From NCBI GenBank assembly GCA_000697455.1, contig JNET01033786.1, positions 1 to 18,980 of the forward strand: a DNA stretch of 18,980 nt, in the 5' to 3' direction. This document shows positions 1 to 10,858 of this stretch, piece by piece; within the stretch, counting starts at the first letter, position 1, and each line of letters begins with the position of its first letter. Under the pieces are notes generated by a model. That model made no database searches. It had not been told where the DNA came from and saw only the letters and a program-made list of their open reading frames with translations. Made by a program: the position numbers and the translations under genes. The DNA comes from Basidiobolus heterosporus B8920 (taxonomy: Eukaryota > Basidiobolomycota > Basidiobolomycetes > Basidiobolales > Basidiobolaceae).

Positions 1-1127
1 CTTATCTTCTTGTGTTGGCAATTCTCTTCTTGCAGTCTTTCTTCCAATGGCCTGGTTTTTTACAATAATGGCAGATACCTTTCCTGAGTCCTTTTCCACA
101 TTTAGAGAGCATAGAATCATGGTTGTAAGCTCCAAATAATGTATTTTCATCAGCATTTTCATCATCATTTGTGCGTCTCATTTCTTCATGTGTTAATCTT
201 GCGATAACAAACTCCAAAGTTAAGTCTTCAATTCTGGATTCCAGAGACACAATAAGACTTTCATACTCCTTTGGTAGACTAGTTAATAGTGTCATAACTA
301 TATCATCTTCACTAACTGGGGCACCAATTGCCTGCAGTCTAGACACCATTGATTTTACTAAATCAATATGTGCCACCATTGAGTCACCAAATTTCTTTTT
401 CAGAGAAAAGAAATTTCATCTAAGAAATAGCCTATTGCACAGGTTTTTAGCCTCATAGATATTCTCCAATATACTCCAGGCTTTGGCAGCAGAATTAACT
501 GGGTGAATATGCAATAATTGCTGCCAAGTTAAATTCAAACAGATAATAACAATTGCTTGCCTTTCTCTCTTCTTGAACCTTGCTATAGCTTCAGGGGACT
601 CCTTTGGCATTACTTCTTCACCTGAGACAATATCCCAAAGTTCTCTTTCTTCAAGCATCATTTGCATTGTATATTTCCATAAGAAATAGTCTTCTTTAGC
701 AAACTTTGCAACACTGGCAATTGTACTGGTAGAGCTGATACTTGACATTCTTTAGAGGACAGCAGTGGAGCTCATAACCTGTTAAAAGTGAAAATAGTCA
801 TATTGGAAGTGACTTTGGATATTAAGAAGTTGTTGTACTTTCACTTGATGCTTTATTGTAATAAAGAAAGGTATTTATACCTTTTGTTAGAGCTAAATAA
901 AGAAACTATTACATACTATTTTAGAGGGTTCTAAGAGCATACAGTAGAAGTTTCAGCTTATTTGGACATGTTTAAGATTTTCCATAAATCCAATATTTCA
1001 TAATCTTGTAATTAATGCAAATTGATGTTACGCATTTCAACTTTGACAAATATCTCATAAGTACAAAATATAAGTTATATACCTAATTATATGAATACTT
1101 AGGTGCTAAACTAACTTAATTTCAACA
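1..1127 (-). mobile_element. Ty1/copia-family LTR retrotransposon fossil, 5' part only
   Basis: Fossil of a copia-family element read on the minus strand and cut by the left edge of the window. Visible parts are one LTR (780-1127), a putative primer-binding region just inside it (about 765-779, resembling the initiator-Met tRNA-complementary site of many copia elements), and a gag region (about 2-748). Gag shows the copia-type capsid pattern and a CCHC zinc knuckle of form C-x2-C-x4-H-x4-C at 32-73. Protease, integrase and reverse transcriptase would lie beyond the left edge and cannot be seen. The visible gag is not a single clean reading frame (about one break), so the copy looks broken. 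Age cannot be estimated because the second LTR is outside the window. Confidence 0.85.
780..1127 (-). repeat. 5' LTR of the copia-family fossil
   Basis: On the minus strand this 348-bp stretch starts TGTTGAAATT and ends CTTTTAACA, giving the short inverted ends TGTT...AACA typical of LTRs. It lies immediately before the primer-binding region and gag. Inside it a TATA-like GGTATAAATACC is centred near 876, followed by an AATAAA-like signal near 860, as expected for promoter and polyadenylation functions of an LTR. The outer boundary at 1127 is inferred from the terminal motif; the partner LTR and the target-site duplication cannot be checked here. Confidence 0.7.
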
Positions 1128-1894
1128 AAACCCTTGGGTGAATCTTGGGTGAGAGGATATTGAAGTCAATGTGATAAGGGTTGGATCTAGTATGAATCAT
1201 TGGGCACCAAATAATGTGAATATCAACATCAGTAGCTCATTTGCCTTTCCAGTTGACCCCCTGATGGTGTTGGAGTCAAAGGACCATAGTAATCAATGGA
1301 TATATCTTCTACAGTGTCAGTAGGTAAGATAGTAGTAGCAATAAGATCAATTAAAAAAACCTAGTGAAAGTGAAGAGAATTCATCATTAAAGTTGAAATC
1401 CACTCTGTGGAATATAGATTGGGAGGGTATGATACACTTGTTATGACATCCTAGCAGTAATAATACACTGAGTTCAAGGTAGATAGGGTTACTCACTTTC
1501 TCATGAAAATCTTCCCACCTACTGAATTGGCTGGAAGTTTAGGCAACTTGAGTACAAATTGTAATCAAGTTGTCATTATGGACTGTATTTGAAGTCTTGA
1601 TAATTAACATATTTACATTCTCTATTCTTGGACTTGACCAGGTAAAGTGGACCATACATGACCTTTTGAGAGGAGGGGACAAAGCATGTCCAAGAATACC
1701 AAGAGATATGATGTGATGTAATGTGATGCATGGCATGACATGGTCAAGATACACTGAGCCAATATAAATACATGTTAAGTGATTAATGAAACTGGGGTGT
1801 AGGGAAGTAGGGGAATGGCTGGGATAACTATTGAATCTATTTTGTTTGGGAACTAGGATGATTTTACAGGTTCCAAAAGAAATCATCCATTTAT
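1128..1894. other. Gene-free AT-rich stretch beside the LTR
   Basis: No convincing coding region on either strand. Stops are frequent and the longest open frames (for example minus 1539-1898) have no recognisable domain and a biased composition. The stretch separates the fossil LTR from the kinase 3' side. Confidence 0.5.
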
Positions 1895-2097
1895 TCACTT
1901 TGGGATTTTAGGGGGATACAAGGTCCGAGAGGGACTTGCTTCAACGACTGGAGCTGGAGCTGGAGCTGGAGTTGGGGCTGCGGGTAGTAACTGGAATAAT
2001 GGATGTTCAATAAACCTTGATTTCTGCTTAGTTAAGGATGGTTGAGGGGAAAGAAGTAAGGAGCCGGGACACACATCATGTCCAACAGTAAGGAGAT
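1895..2097 (-). other. Possible alternative 3' exon downstream of the PAK kinase
   Basis: On the minus strand a strong splice-acceptor context (CTAAC branch-like motif, pyrimidine tract, TTTGTAG) ends at 2098. It is followed by 67 open codons to a TGA at 1895-1897, with an Ala-Pro repeat encoded by GGAGCT-type repeats at 1950-1973 (plus strand). If a GTACTC donor at 2357 in the last kinase exon were used, removing 2098-2357, the frame would continue and replace the last five kinase residues by about 68 Pro/Leu/Ser-rich residues. This is inference: the donor is weak, there is no known domain, and the region may simply be 3' UTR. Confidence 0.25.
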
Positions 2098-2337
2098 CTA
2101 CAAAGAGAAGAGGAGTGAAGTTAGTGAAACAATCCAAAGGCAACCGATCCACCATCTTATTCCATGGGTGGATGGGATTCTATGCCTCGGTATGAATGGA
2201 CAAATGAGTAGATTGGGTTTCGTTAGATGCTATTCGTAAGGAACAAGGAATATGAAGTTGCGATTGCGATTGAGGCTGGAGTGGAGATTTTGACAATGGC
2301 TGCGGTAGAGTTGAGGCTGAGGTTGAGACAGAGCTAG

Positions 2338-4737
<2,400 letters not shown>

Positions 4738-5325
4738 GTAGCGTTCAACTCGAGAAAAAAATTATGGAGAGTAGGTGAATGAACAGGAGAAGGTACCCAA
4801 AGGATAAATACAAAAGGAGGTTTGTGGGATGAAATATAAGAGCGATATCAAACACGAAGGACCGCTTAAGCTAAAGTGCCGGGTACAAAGACTTCGTTAC
4901 TGTTACTGTTGGAGTTGCAGTGGTAGGAAGACGAGGTAGTCAGGTGCTCTGCTCAGTGCACAATTAACCGAACAAGGTTGACTGATCTTTGGTTGATCTG
5001 AACCCTCATATGAATCTTAGGGTTCTCGATCCCATGATTCGTTGTATTTGGAAATGGAGCTTTATTGGAGGGTTGCCATGTTTACAGTCTTTGTCATGAA
5101 TCCTATAGATTCCGATCCAATTGATCCATGGCAATGAGCCACTTGCGATTTAATTAATGCAACACTAGACACAGAATCGAGGCAAAATCAGCTATTCAAT
5201 GGATGTTTAATTGATAGATAAGTGCATGGGATGGATTAAGGTAAGGGCATGGGGATGGGCAAGCAATGGGGATGGGGTGTTATGGCGGGTATTCTACAGC
5301 GGGAAAGATTTACAAGCAAAATCAA
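4738..5325. other. Intergenic region: PAK upstream and desaturase downstream sequence
   Basis: About 590 bp between two minus-strand genes. It should hold the kinase promoter and 5' UTR and the desaturase 3' UTR. I see no open frame with a recognisable family and no RNA gene. A G-rich GGGGATGGG pattern near 5250-5275 lies just after the desaturase stop on the transcribed strand's complement. Confidence 0.5.
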
Positions 5326-6723
5326 TTATTCTACGTGGAGGTGATTGCGAGCTTCGTGAGCAGCTACTTTCATGATGAATGACACTTGATTGGCAACATC
5401 ACGAAGGGCGCCAATGACGATTCCGTTCCCTTTGACAAAGCCGTAGTTGTGATACTGCAGCCCAACCTCTTCACAGAATTCCTCGACAAATGGGCGTGCC
5501 GCTCGTAAATTGTGTCTGGGTACCCGTGGGAAGAGATGATGAATCGCCTGAAATTGGAGTCCTCCATGGAACCAGTCGAACCACGTTGGACAGTCAACAT
5601 CCATCGTGGTACGCAGTTGTCGTGAGGCAAAGCTCTCGTCTAGGCCATGGTCATCGGTGGACATCCCGAAGTGGGATAGCGTGATCTGGACATGAAGCAT
5701 CATCGTGAACACGTGCGAGATCATGATGTACATGCAAACCATTCCCCAGCTTGGGATGAACGACATCAGGTACGAGTACCAGGAGAAAAAAAAGACCATC
5801 CCCAGCAACTCCCATTTACGGAGGGGGGCGTAGTCGTCGGTTATCAGGAATATCAGTCCTTGAACGTAGAGATTGAACCGGCCAAAGCAGAGGATGGGAT
5901 AGTAGAGATAATGCTGAAACGAGACAAAAAACTTGGAGGCGCCGTCGAATCTCAGTATCTTGTTGTGGTAGCTGGAGAACAAGTTGTTGAAGAACTTCGA
6001 GGTAACCGCGAAGAAAGGTAGATGTTGGATGTCTGGATCATGCTCTGGGTGATTAGTGATGATGTGATGAACGTTGTGGCTCTTCTTCCACCATCCAATC
6101 GACAAACCAGCTAGGTAGTTGCCCAGGAGTATGCCAATAATGCTGTCGTACGTCATATTCTGTGTGATTTCGTTGTGGCCAGCATCGTGGGCACAGAAAG
6201 CGCTTTGGTGCCAGACAAAAGCGTTGGCGAGTGCCGCAATGATGTAGCTGGTGGTAGTTTGTGGACCCCAAAGGATTAGGCCTAACATAAGTGTGAAGGC
6301 AACTGTGCAACGGCCTGCTTCCCAGGCGTAGCAGGTATAGTTTGTTTCATACAGGCCGTGGGCTCGTATCTTGGTTTCCAATCGCTTGTAGGCTTCTGAG
6401 ATTTGCTGTTGGGCTTTGAGCTCAGCGTTGGAATGAAGTAGTGCCAGTGGATCTTCGATCAAGTCGCCGACATAGAAATGCTTCATCTTTTTGGTTAAGA
6501 CCCACTCTGGGTGCATTGCCCGCACCACGTCGGTGGCGTCTTTACCCAGCATGTGTCGAACAGCCAACTCGCCGCCAGGGTGGTGCTTTATCCATTTGTT
6601 AAGCTTGTAGATACGCTGATCACAAACGATTAGAATCTCTCCGTTCTTCACACGGCATCTGACCTCTTCCATGGTAAACGAGGCTTCGGAAGAGGGTACC
6701 ATCAGTGGGCGTGAGGGAGACAT
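5326..6723 (-). CDS. Delta-8 sphingolipid desaturase, cytochrome b5 fusion
   Basis: Front-end desaturase of the ER membrane, likely inserting the delta-8 double bond into the sphingoid base of ceramides destined for glucosylceramide. Single exon, 465 aa. The N-terminal cytochrome b5 domain has haem ligands in HPGG (48-51) and HPEW (H71). Histidine boxes are HDAGH (179-183), HNVHH (216-220) and QAIHH (392-396), the Gln in the third box being the hallmark of b5-fused front-end enzymes. Flanks such as NHPEHDPDIQHLPFF, HVQITLSHFGMS and GGLQFQAIHHLFPRVPRHN match the fungal sphingolipid delta-8 group better than the delta-5/delta-6 acyl-lipid enzymes, where the second box is usually followed by other residues. 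The open frame extends to 6753 but that codon is TTG; the first ATG is 6723, with a second at 6702. Substrate specificity is inferred from similarity. Confidence 0.93.
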   Translation of the reverse strand: MSPSRPLMVPSSEASFTMEEVRCRVKNGEILIVCDQRIYKLNKWIKHHPGGELAVRHMLGKDATDVVRAMHPEWVLTKKMKHFYVGDLIEDPLALLHSNAELKAQQQISEAYKRLETKIRAHGLYETNYTCYAWEAGRCTVAFTLMLGLILWGPQTTTSYIIAALANAFVWHQSAFCAHDAGHNEITQNMTYDSIIGILLGNYLAGLSIGWWKKSHNVHHIITNHPEHDPDIQHLPFFAVTSKFFNNLFSSYHNKILRFDGASKFFVSFQHYLYYPILCFGRFNLYVQGLIFLITDDYAPLRKWELLGMVFFFSWYSYLMSFIPSWGMVCMYIMISHVFTMMLHVQITLSHFGMSTDDHGLDESFASRQLRTTMDVDCPTWFDWFHGGLQFQAIHHLFPRVPRHNLRAARPFVEEFCEEVGLQYHNYGFVKGNGIVIGALRDVANQVSFIMKVAAHEARNHLHVE

Positions 6724-7882
6724 GGCAAGAGGAGAGATGAGGGAAAGCACCAAGTTACTTTGAGTTTTATTCTAGGAGAATGGTGGTATCCACCTGAGTA
6801 TCCACCAATGATTCAATTCATTTACCATTCAGTTCCAGCACTTCATTTGTGATACATTCGTACTTTGGAAACACAAATTAATCGCAACGAAATAAGCTCA
6901 CAACTCTATCTCGTATGTGCATGGCAATGTCCACACCACCTAACTCCACTCACATAGTGCATGAATAAGCCTGTTTCACTCGAGGTGCACAAGTTCGCAA
7001 TCGCCTACTTGTCTGATAGCTATTTATTGTGAATAGAACTCCACCCACATTCAGCCTGATTTTCGACATCACACAGGGTTTAGGATTCATCATCACCATC
7101 CTGCTCCTTTTGCCCCTTGGCCAAGATCCATCAATCTAAGGTAGTGGAATCATTTATGACTGGATGTGGCTTGACGTTTTCCAAGTTTGTGTAATAAACT
7201 TTACACTCCTGCCTAACCGATATGCCACTCGATGTACTCTTTCTGCGCTCAGTCTACGCAACTTGAAGAAACTCCTTTAGGGCTAGAACTAAGGCTAGAA
7301 AAGGCTGTAGGAAATGGAGTCAGCAGCTCACCCTCAGGTACTATTTTTAGATAACCTTTCGAAACAGTACACTACGTATTAGGCTTTCTAACCCCAACTT
7401 TTAGCATTGAAAAGATGCCCAAGGAGTAGTCGCATGGTTTTAAGTGGGTGGAAAATATTGGTGACCTAACTTGAAGATGATTCTAGTTTGGGTAGTGCAT
7501 ACAGATGAATCACTCTATTTTGTGCCAACGGTGGGTGAATGAATTTACGCATGCGTAGGGCTGGGGTTAGGGTTAGGGCTAAGGCAAGGGCTAGAACTAG
7601 GATAAGTAACATATGCATAGATGAAGTCAATGAATTTCGTACGCTCACTCCACCGAGCGGAGTAAGATTGTTCCTCTCACCAGGAATTCGTACGCAGAAC
7701 TACTCACGTGACCACTCGATCATTTTAATCAAACCCGTTGGTTTTTATTAGGGAGTTGGAATGTAAGGCTTATGAATGAATGATTGCGAAGTCTGCGGGT
7801 ATTAAAGTAGGGCAACTATGAGTTTTGACGTGGTTTCAAAAAACCAGTAGAAGCATTGGTTTGCACTTCTTTGTTTGTTATC
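6724..7882. other. Intergenic region upstream of the desaturase
   Basis: About 1.16 kb between two minus-strand genes. It should contain the desaturase promoter and the 3' UTR of the RNase kappa homologue. Apart from telomere-like repeats near 7555-7600, I found no plausible exon on either strand; the open frames at 7466-7751 are produced by those repeats. Confidence 0.5.
7555..7601 (+). repeat. Degenerate TTAGGG-type interstitial telomeric repeat
   Basis: A run of TAGGGC, GGGGTTA, GGGTTA and GGGCTA variants ending in CTAGAACTAGG. It resembles the common fungal telomere unit TTAGGG but is imperfect and flanked by unique genes, so it is internal, not a chromosome end. Confidence 0.6.
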
Positions 7883-8286
7883 TTAGTCTCGGTGTTGTTT
7901 CTTGTGAAGCCATGTCTAAAGAAAACGAGCGGTTAGAGAGGAGGTTGAGACGGAGATTATGACTATGGCTATGGCTATGGTTGTTGTAAAGACAAATGTT
8001 ACCTGACAAAGGGACAGCGCCAAGAACACGACGTATATACCCGCTGCGATGAAACAACCCTTGGCAACAGCCTGGGGATCATCAGGAGCCTTTTCACCTT
8101 CGGTAAGCTCATGGACTTCTACTTTGAAAAGCGCCCCGAGGACACCCTGGATATCGTGTTAGTAACGAGTTGGTATATATTATATATATATATTCAGTCA
8201 TCAGCACTTACCAAGAAAATGATACCGATCACACTGAGAATGCTACAGCAGATGGCACAAGCGGGGGGACAGAAAGCCAATTTCAT
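7883..8286 (-). CDS. RNase kappa family protein / V-ATPase subunit f homologue
   Basis: Small two-pass membrane protein of the RNASEK family, which in animals and in yeast (subunit f) sits in the Vo sector of the V-ATPase. Three exons (8212-8286, 8003-8146, 7883-7915), 75 + 144 + 33 nt, give 83 aa with all junctions in phase 0 and GT-AG. The N-terminus MKLAFCPPACAICC leads into the first membrane helix (about 14-34, SILSVIGIIFLGVLGALF), then a polar loop (FKVEVHELTEG), then the second helix (about 56-72) with the family-typical CFIAAG and a C-terminal SLCQ followed by a short basic tail. Length and layout fit the 80-100 aa family. Intron 1 carries a (TA)n run and intron 2 a GCTATG-type repeat. 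It is transcribed away from the zinc transporter gene. The ribonuclease activity once claimed for the family is not assumed. Confidence 0.82.
8174..8193. repeat. (TA)n microsatellite in intron 1 of the RNase kappa homologue
   Basis: Near-perfect TA dinucleotide run, within the 65-bp intron 8147-8211. It makes up almost a third of the intron. Confidence 0.8.
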
Positions 8287-8431
8287 GGTGATAGAGGAAA
8301 AGAACAAAGACTGGTAACAATACGGCCACGGGGTATTAAAAGGAAAGTTGTGAAGTAGCCGCAAAACCAGGTATACCAAGTGTCACCCTCGAAATGATGG
8401 ATTGTTAATTGAATGCTTGATTTATCACTTA

Positions 8432-8491
8432 ATTTAACCCAACTTGATATGCAGGAATCTTATTTAACCCAACTTGATATGCAGGAATCTT
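8432..8491. repeat. Perfect 30-bp tandem duplication
   Basis: Two identical 30-bp copies (8432-8461 and 8462-8491), each starting ATTTAACCCAACTTG and ending GGAATCTT, directly head to tail. Identity indicates a recent event or an assembly effect. The first half of the unit (AACTTGATATGCA) has no obvious palindrome. Confidence 0.95.
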
Positions 8492-8788
8492 CGATTCAGA
8501 AATGGATTAGGTTTCCATTCCATGAGTTAGCAAATGAATTACTTTATTTGCAATCCAGGCGTTCGTTGGGATTGGTGTGAGCATGATTGTTGGTACACTG
8601 GAATCTTTACGGTTTGTGTAGGGCTTGTGTAGGGTTTGATCTTTGTTCAATTCTAGATTAATTGTAGATCAACTGCTCGTTTTTGGATGAATTAAGGCTT
8701 ATTGGTAGTTACTGGTAGTTACTTACTACTGTAAGTGTCGGTGTGTAAATTATTGATGAATCCAGGCAGCAACTAGGTGGTAAGAGGA

Positions 8789-8812
8789 GGGTTAGGGTTA
8801 GGGTTAGGGTTA
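8789..8812 (+). repeat. Four perfect GGGTTA (telomere-type) repeats
   Basis: GGGTTA four times in perfect phase, followed by degenerate TGGTTA copies to about 8823 and a separate GTTAGGGTTTAGG at 8874-8886. In many fungi such telobox-like tracts are bound by Tbf1/Teb1-type Myb factors in promoters; that role here is inference. Confidence 0.85.
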
Positions 8813-8833
8813 TGGTTATGGTTACAAAGATAA

Positions 8834-10736
8834 ATGACAACTCAACAGTGGTGGTTCGTATTTTAATGGTATAGTTAGGGTTTAGGTTGATTCATAAGAT
8901 TGATCAGGAATAGCAACCAATGGAAACCTTGGTGATACTCTTGTGTCAGTTAATAGTTTGTTCCAATGAAATTGATGGGATATAGCATTCGACGGCAGGC
9001 TCACTTAGTCACCATAAATTTCCAGGTAGTGCGAATTATCCTTGGACAAGTCTTCCTTTCTCTGGTAGTGTAGGAAAGTGATGTCCAGCAATACGGGAAA
9101 CCAGTGGTAACCGACATTCCTTAAAGTAGTTTGCTTCGAATTTAGCGTTAATCTTTCTTTTTCTGTAGGTCTACTTTTGGTTATACTCCAACTGCAGAGG
9201 AGTCCTATTCAGCTGGTGGCTTTACCACTCAACCTCAGCAACCACCTTTCCCTTCTCAGGGAAATGAAGAGTTTGGAATTATATCTCACACTTATTCGCA
9301 ACCAACTACTCAAGACAAGTATCAGGCCCCCCTGCATAATACTCATTTACGTTCACATGCAAGAGAGAGAAGCTCTCATGAAATAGAGCATGACTCTTGT
9401 CCTTCCCAACATCACAATCATGACCACGGTCATAATCACAACCACAACCACAACCATAACCATAACCATAACCACAGCCATAATCATAGTCACGACCATG
9501 GCCATCATCATGGGCACGAGCATAACCATGGGCACGGGCACGGACACAATGACACACACAAGATATGTGTGAGTAAAATTATTCGTAGCCTTGATCAAGA
9601 CCAAAAGAATGTCATTCTCCATAGTCTAGTGATATTCACGACTGGCATTATCATCTGGGTATACGGACATGCATCCGAAAACCTATCGATCATTGGGTTT
9701 TCATATTTCTTGTTATTCGATAGCTTCAACTTGATGACCAGATTCACTGAGCTTTTGTTCACCAATCACCGTACCCTCGCTTACCTTCAGAATCCTCGGT
9801 ATCCTTATGGGTCGGTAGATGGATGACTACATTGTCGCGGTTGTTAGTGGAACTTACTCATTCACTTCTCTAGCTTACATAGGATGGTCACTCTGCTTGG
9901 TCTGTCCAACAGCATCTTCTTGATCTTCGCCGGAATGTATTCGATCAAAGAGGGATTCGAGCACGTCTTACTCGGAGACGATCACCACAGCTCAGACACT
10001 GCTTACTTCAAATACTTGCTAGTTCTTGCGGCTGTTCTAATCATGGCCATGTCCAAGCTAAACCACGCAGGTTCCCCTTTTCCCTAGCCACTCCCCCATT
10101 CTCTTTTGCTTTGCCTGACCCACTGTCTGTCTGTAGGGAATGCGCGCTCATTGTCGGTTCAACAACCCTTCAATGCCATTGCGTTGGTGTCAGCGTTGGC
10201 TATTCTCTTGGTTGACCTGGTGGCCTTCGATGGGTGAGTACCAAACAACCTCATACTGACATCCCACATGACTTACCCGGCCTGTCTCTTAGGAAGCAAG
10301 CCACTTTCTTGGATCAAGTCATCACCATTCTGCAATCAATTGGTATGTTCTACATTGGGTTTCCCGAGGCGGTGGAGCTCAGTAAAATTCTACTCCAAAC
10401 CACACCTAAAGAGAAGCTTCCCTCGATCGAACAGAGGATCTTGGAGGTAACGTGATCATGGGGTTGTTTGTATTTGTATACTCATCGATGCTCTGATTGA
10501 CCTTCTGTTGGTTGGCTTTTTAGATCAACTCTTTGCCTCAGGTGCTGGGCTGCCGGAACGTCCATTTCTGGACTCCCACTAAGACCACGCTCATCGGCTC
10601 ATTGGAGGTTTGCGTGGACCCTCAGGCCAACTCACAACAGGTGCTGGAACAGGTACATCGGATTACCGCAGGGCTGGTGAATGAGTTGACGGTGCAAGTG
10701 ACCAAGTCCAATGAGCATTTATTTCAGAGTACATAA
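8834..10736 (+). CDS. Zrg17/ZnT6-like CDF zinc transporter subunit with His-rich tract
   Basis: Cation diffusion facilitator of the early secretory pathway. Proposed exons 8834-8857, 8986-9077, 9169-9810, 9874-10070, 10137-10233, 10293-10446 and 10524-10736 total 1419 nt in frame, 472 aa; the last five are firm, the first two tentative. After a Ser/Gln/Pro-rich N-terminus comes a tract with 26 His in about 52 residues (120-171), then six predicted membrane helices and a soluble C-terminal domain (about 395-472). The helix-2 and helix-5 metal sites, HxxxD in active CDFs, read FLLFD (219-223) and ILLVD (341-345): both Asp are kept, both His lost. This and the helix-2 surroundings (FSYFLLFDSFNLMTRF) resemble ZnT6/Zrg17, partners that work as heterodimers with ZnT5/Msc2. 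By that analogy it would be a regulatory half-transporter, the His tract perhaps binding zinc. Confidence 0.87.
9407..9563 (+). repeat. CAY-rich simple repeat coding the His tract
   Basis: Alternating CAT/CAC codons with AAY, GGN and GAY codons, an imperfect hexamer repeat (CATAAC-like). The low complexity creates long open frames on the opposite strand that are not genes. Confidence 0.85.
10718..10723 (-). terminator. Candidate poly(A) hexamer of the aminopeptidase gene
   Basis: AATAAA on the minus strand lies about 135 bp after the aminopeptidase stop and inside the last exon of the convergent transporter gene. If used, the two transcripts overlap at their 3' ends. Confidence 0.35.
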
Positions 10737-10741
10737 ATAAA
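10736..10741 (+). terminator. Poly(A) hexamer of the zinc transporter gene
   Basis: AATAAA overlaps the last base of the TAA stop codon (10734-10736), giving a possible very short 3' UTR. Confidence 0.45.
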
Positions 10742-10858
10742 CTAAACATGAAAGGCAATTCGCGAAAATCATCAAATCATGGAAATCAATCCATTCACAT
10801 CACTTTTAAATCAATATTAACCGAATGATGAAACTTAATATTAAGCAAATCACGAAAA

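Larger units (their letters stand above)
8287..8833. promoter_or_regulatory. Divergent promoter region between RNase kappa homologue and zinc transporter
   Basis: About 550 bp between two gene starts facing away from each other, so both promoters should be here. It contains a perfect tandem duplication (8432-8491), repeated GGTAGTTACT motifs near 8704-8722, and four telomere-type repeats (8789-8812) about 20 bp before the proposed transporter start. No TATA box or open frame is convincing. The right boundary depends on the first transporter exon, which is tentative. Confidence 0.5.

Noticed and set aside
1257-1320. Minus-strand IDYYGPL-like translation resembling the start of a gypsy-type integrase core
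   Set aside because: Only one short match, with nothing recognisable on either side; too weak to call a second element.
1539-1898. 119-codon minus-strand open frame
   Set aside because: No recognisable domain or splice context, His/Ser/Ile-rich composition and AT-rich surroundings; probably chance.
5692-6021. Plus-strand open frame of 109 codons within the desaturase region
   Set aside because: It is the reverse-strand shadow of the membrane and histidine-box part of the desaturase.
6724-6753. Ten extra N-terminal codons on the desaturase
   Set aside because: The upstream-most codon is TTG, not ATG; a nuclear eukaryotic gene should start at the ATG ending at 6723.
7466-7751. Open frames on both strands around 7466-7751
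   Set aside because: The Leu/Ala/Thr and Arg/Ala repeats come from the telomere-like repeats at 7555-7601.
9306-9622. Open frames on the minus strand opposite the His tract
   Set aside because: They arise from the CAY-codon repeat of the transporter exon; the translations are Val/Met or Gly/Tyr/Asp repeats with no domain.
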